The notes beneath the pieces are model-generated. The model ran no database searches. It was not told the origin of the DNA and was given only the letters and a program-made list of their open reading frames with translations. Positions 61,942-64,000 of a DNA stretch of 64,000 bases are shown here, in pieces (position 1 is the stretch's first letter; every line of letters begins with the position of its first letter). The stretch is from Candidatus Fermentithermobacillus carboniphilus (GTDB lineage Bacteria; Bacillota; Sulfobacillia; Fermentithermobacillales; Fermentithermobacillaceae): positions 62,001 through 126,000 of the forward strand of contig CP062796.1 of NCBI GenBank assembly GCA_018208355.1. Reading direction: 5' to 3'. The translations under genes were made by a program, and so were the position numbers.

Positions 61942-63165
61942 ATGTCAGGAAGAAAGCGATTCAAAAGTATTTTCGCCGGTATTCTCGCGGTTATCTTTCT
62001 CACTTTTGACACTATTAGCAGGTTCGGGGGATTGCCCAGCGCACACGCTGCGCCTCCGCCTCCCGAGATAGCCGCCGACAGCTACATACTGGCCGATCTT
62101 AAGACGCAGAAGATCCTCTTTTCAAAAGATCCCGATGTTCCCCACATTCCGGCAAGCCTCACCAAAATTATGACTCTGTTCATCACTTTTGATGATCTTG
62201 CTGCCGGAAAGATTTCTCTGGACGACGAGGTGCCGGTCTCCGAGGAAGCGTGGAAGACCGGGGGCTCGAAAATGTTCCTTCTCGTCGGGACGAAAGTCAA
62301 ACTTTCAGACCTTGTGAAGGGCATAACCGTGGCTTCAGGAAACGATGCATGCGTGGCGCTGGCAGAGTACATTTCGGGAAACGTAACTTCTTTCGTGGAC
62401 AGGATGAATCAGAAGGCAAGATCTCTAGGTCTCTCAACTGCCCGGTTCGTGGACCCACACGGGCTTTCAGATGAGAACCAGATATCGGCCAAAGACCTTC
62501 TAACCTTAGTGTCGGCTTACGTCACAAGTCACCCTGAAGCGCTCCAGTTCCACTCTCTCAAGGAATTCACCTACACCCCACCAGGCGAAAAGCCCATTAC
62601 CCAGTTCAACAGGAACCGCCTTCTTTGGACGTATCCTGGTGTTTACGGACTCAAGACCGGGTATACCAGCCGGGCTGGTTTCAACATGGTGGCTCTCTGC
62701 GATAGGTCCGGATTTTCTACTATAGCCATCATCCTCGGTTCGGCCAAGGGTAAGTCGATAGATGAAGGTGAGAGAGAAAGGTCCGAGCTGGTGACATCCA
62801 TGCTGGACTACGCGTACCGAAATTTCACCTACGTGCAAGTTGCGGAACCCAACAGCGTCGTAGGTAAGGCCCGCGTCTGGAAAGGTAAAGGGAAGTGGAC
62901 AGAAGCGGTGGCTCCTCTAGGACTCGGGGCTACAGTTGAAAAAGGGAAAGAGGATAAGCTGACATATACCATCCATATGAGAAAAGACCTGGATGCCCCG
63001 GTGGCTCGTGGCACCAAGGTGGGAGAAGCCATTTTCATCTGTGAAGGGCAGGAAGTGGGGAGGATGGACCTCCTGGCCAAGAACGAAGTTCCAAAGGGAA
63101 ACATATTCAGGCAGGTCTGGGATGTGATCGCGCGCGCGTTCCTGCGGGCTTTCGGGAGGATATGA
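61942..63165 (+). CDS. D-alanyl-D-alanine carboxypeptidase (DacF/DacB-like)
   Basis: 407 residues. A serine penicillin-binding protein that trims the pentapeptide of peptidoglycan. A signal peptide (GILAVIFLTFDTISRF...AHA-AP) is followed by the three active-site motifs: SLTK (Ser72, Lys75), SGN in VASGNDACVAL and KTG in GLKTGYTSRAGF. A C-terminal PBP5-like beta domain ends in an amphipathic helix (RQVWDVIARAFLRAFGRI) that would bind the membrane. In Firmicutes such enzymes often act in spore cortex or wall maturation. The SD is AGGAGG. Confidence 0.95.
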   Translation: MSGRKRFKSIFAGILAVIFLTFDTISRFGGLPSAHAAPPPPEIAADSYILADLKTQKILFSKDPDVPHIPASLTKIMTLFITFDDLAAGKISLDDEVPVSEEAWKTGGSKMFLLVGTKVKLSDLVKGITVASGNDACVALAEYISGNVTSFVDRMNQKARSLGLSTARFVDPHGLSDENQISAKDLLTLVSAYVTSHPEALQFHSLKEFTYTPPGEKPITQFNRNRLLWTYPGVYGLKTGYTSRAGFNMVALCDRSGFSTIAIILGSAKGKSIDEGERERSELVTSMLDYAYRNFTYVQVAEPNSVVGKARVWKGKGKWTEAVAPLGLGATVEKGKEDKLTYTIHMRKDLDAPVARGTKVGEAIFICEGQEVGRMDLLAKNEVPKGNIFRQVWDVIARAFLRAFGRI

Positions 63166-63330
63166 TATCTTATCGGTGAGTCAGTCTCCAGCACGTCCGC
63201 TGTTCTTCCCCGGCGTCTGTGCCGTTCTGTCTCAAGGAGGATTTAGTCATTCTGCCGCGAATATGCGGATCTGAATATGCACCGTTGCATAAGCTGGGAG
63301 AAGATAGCGCTCGCGCGGAGGGATGAACCG

Positions 63331-64000
63331 ATGAGGACTATAGTTGTCGCCCTCGGTGGCAACGCGATCCTTCAGAGAGGCGAAAAGGGGACTGCTGAGG
63401 AACAGAGGAAAAACGTGAAGATGACGGCTTCTCAGATAGCGTCCTTGGTTAAGGACGGCTACAGGGTGGTTATCACCCACGGAAACGGACCGCAGGTTGG
63501 AAACATCCTCATCCAGAACGAGGTGGCCCGGGGAGAGGTCCCCGCGATGCCGATGGATATTTGCGGGGCGGAAAGCCAGGGAATGATCGGATACATGATG
63601 CAGATGTCCATAAGGAATGCCTTGAGAGAAATAGGGTTGGACATACCGGTGGTAACCGTGGTGACTCAGACCCTTGTCGATAGACAAGACCCTGCGTTTT
63701 TGAACCCCACCAAGCCCGTGGGACCGTTCTACGACGAGAGATGGGCCCGGGAACGGCAGGAAAAGTACGGGGAGACGTGGGTCGAAGATAGCGGCAGGGG
63801 ATGGAGGAGAGTCGTTCCCTCACCGGATCCCAAACTGATAATTGAAGGAGAATCAATAAAGGCGCTTGTCGATAAAGGGCATATCGTCATCTCTACCGGC
63901 GGTGGCGGCATTCCCGTGATACAGGATGAGAACGGGGTGCTTTCGGGAGTTGAGGCTGTGATAGATAAAGATCTGGGTGCGGAAAGGCTGGCTGTCGCCG
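63331..64000 (+). CDS. arcC: Carbamate kinase, 3' end cut by the window
   Basis: 223 codons visible, no stop. Starts ATG 63331 after GGAGGG. The N-terminus [37 protein letters not shown], and the long central insert ([20 protein letters not shown]) mark carbamate kinase of the amino-acid kinase fold. [12 protein letters not shown] follows. It makes ATP from carbamoyl phosphate, as in arginine or purine fermentation. Neighbouring arcA/arcB genes are not in view. The 165-nt gap upstream shows no gene. Confidence 0.93.
   Translation, partial: MRTIVVALGGNAILQRGEKGTAEEQRKNVKMTASQIASLVKDGYRVVITHGNGPQVGNILIQNEVARGEVPAMPMDICGAESQGMIGYMMQMSIRNALREIGLDIPVVTVVTQTLVDRQDPAFLNPTKPVGPFYDERWARERQEKYGETWVEDSGRGWRRVVPSPDPKLIIEGESIKALVDKGHIVISTGGGGIPVIQDENGVLSGVEAVIDKDLGAERLAVA

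Noticed and set aside
1..64000. CRISPR arrays, insertion sequences, prophage or integrated elements
   Set aside because: No spaced direct repeats, transposase or phage structural genes are seen; the xerC gene is the housekeeping recombinase in its usual context.

Overview
The window is a chromosomal segment of a moderately GC-rich, endospore-forming, flagellated member of the Bacillota. It most resembles Clostridia or a neighbouring deep-branching Firmicute lineage. Evidence: a gerA/gerB/gerC germination operon, a cortex-lytic LysM/GH18 protein, a YtvI-like sporulation permease, CodY, a PolC-type replicase, strong Shine-Dalgarno (SD) sites and heavy use of TTG/GTG starts. I see no insertion sequence, prophage or CRISPR array. 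The species cannot be named from sequence alone.

Layout. 1-5.1 kb: an adenine-deaminase-type amidohydrolase with a decayed purine permease remnant downstream, a TIM-barrel protein, a zinc-ribbon protein whose SD lies in a hairpin, and rnhB. 5.2-12 kb: the spore germination operon (reverse strand) behind a histidine kinase with no sensor region, then a PG-binding/LysM/GH18 protein. 12-19.3 kb: dprA-topA-xerC-hslV-hslU-codY, tightly packed. 19.5-41.6 kb: one long flagellar operon, flgB-flgC-fliE-F-G-H-I-J-K-flgD-(flagellar operon protein)-flgE-motA-motB-fliL-M-N-fliOP-Q-R-flhB-flhA-PilZ-sigD-fapA-small protein. It is headed by a c-di-GMP-I riboswitch with a terminator. 41.7-53.8 kb: rpsB-tsf-pyrH-frr-uppS-cdsA-ytvI-dxr-rseP-ispG-polC. 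53.8-64 kb: a folate-type ECF S component, a probable 6S RNA, glnA, a GNAT protein, a membrane M28 peptidase, tRNA-Leu(CAG), Hsp20, a DUF523 protein, a D,D-carboxypeptidase and a carbamate kinase cut by the window end.

How the parts work together. The flagellar operon holds nearly the whole basal body, export gate, hook and stator, plus its sigma factor. It appears wired to cyclic di-GMP twice: by the leader riboswitch (transcription) and by a PilZ protein near the end (a likely post-translational receptor). flhF, flhG and the che genes, which sit between flhA and sigD in Bacillus, are missing here. Nutrient sensing by CodY is encoded immediately upstream. The rpsB-polC block joins translation, nucleotide, isoprenoid and lipid precursor genes to the replicase.

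Most notable: a PolC that lacks the proofreading exonuclease normally inserted in its PHP domain; a FliO-FliP fusion whose start codon is separated from its SD by a perfect hairpin; probable CTG (dxr) and ACG (DUF523) starts; and the decayed permease next to the deaminase. Function calls rest on motifs read by eye; no database search was run.
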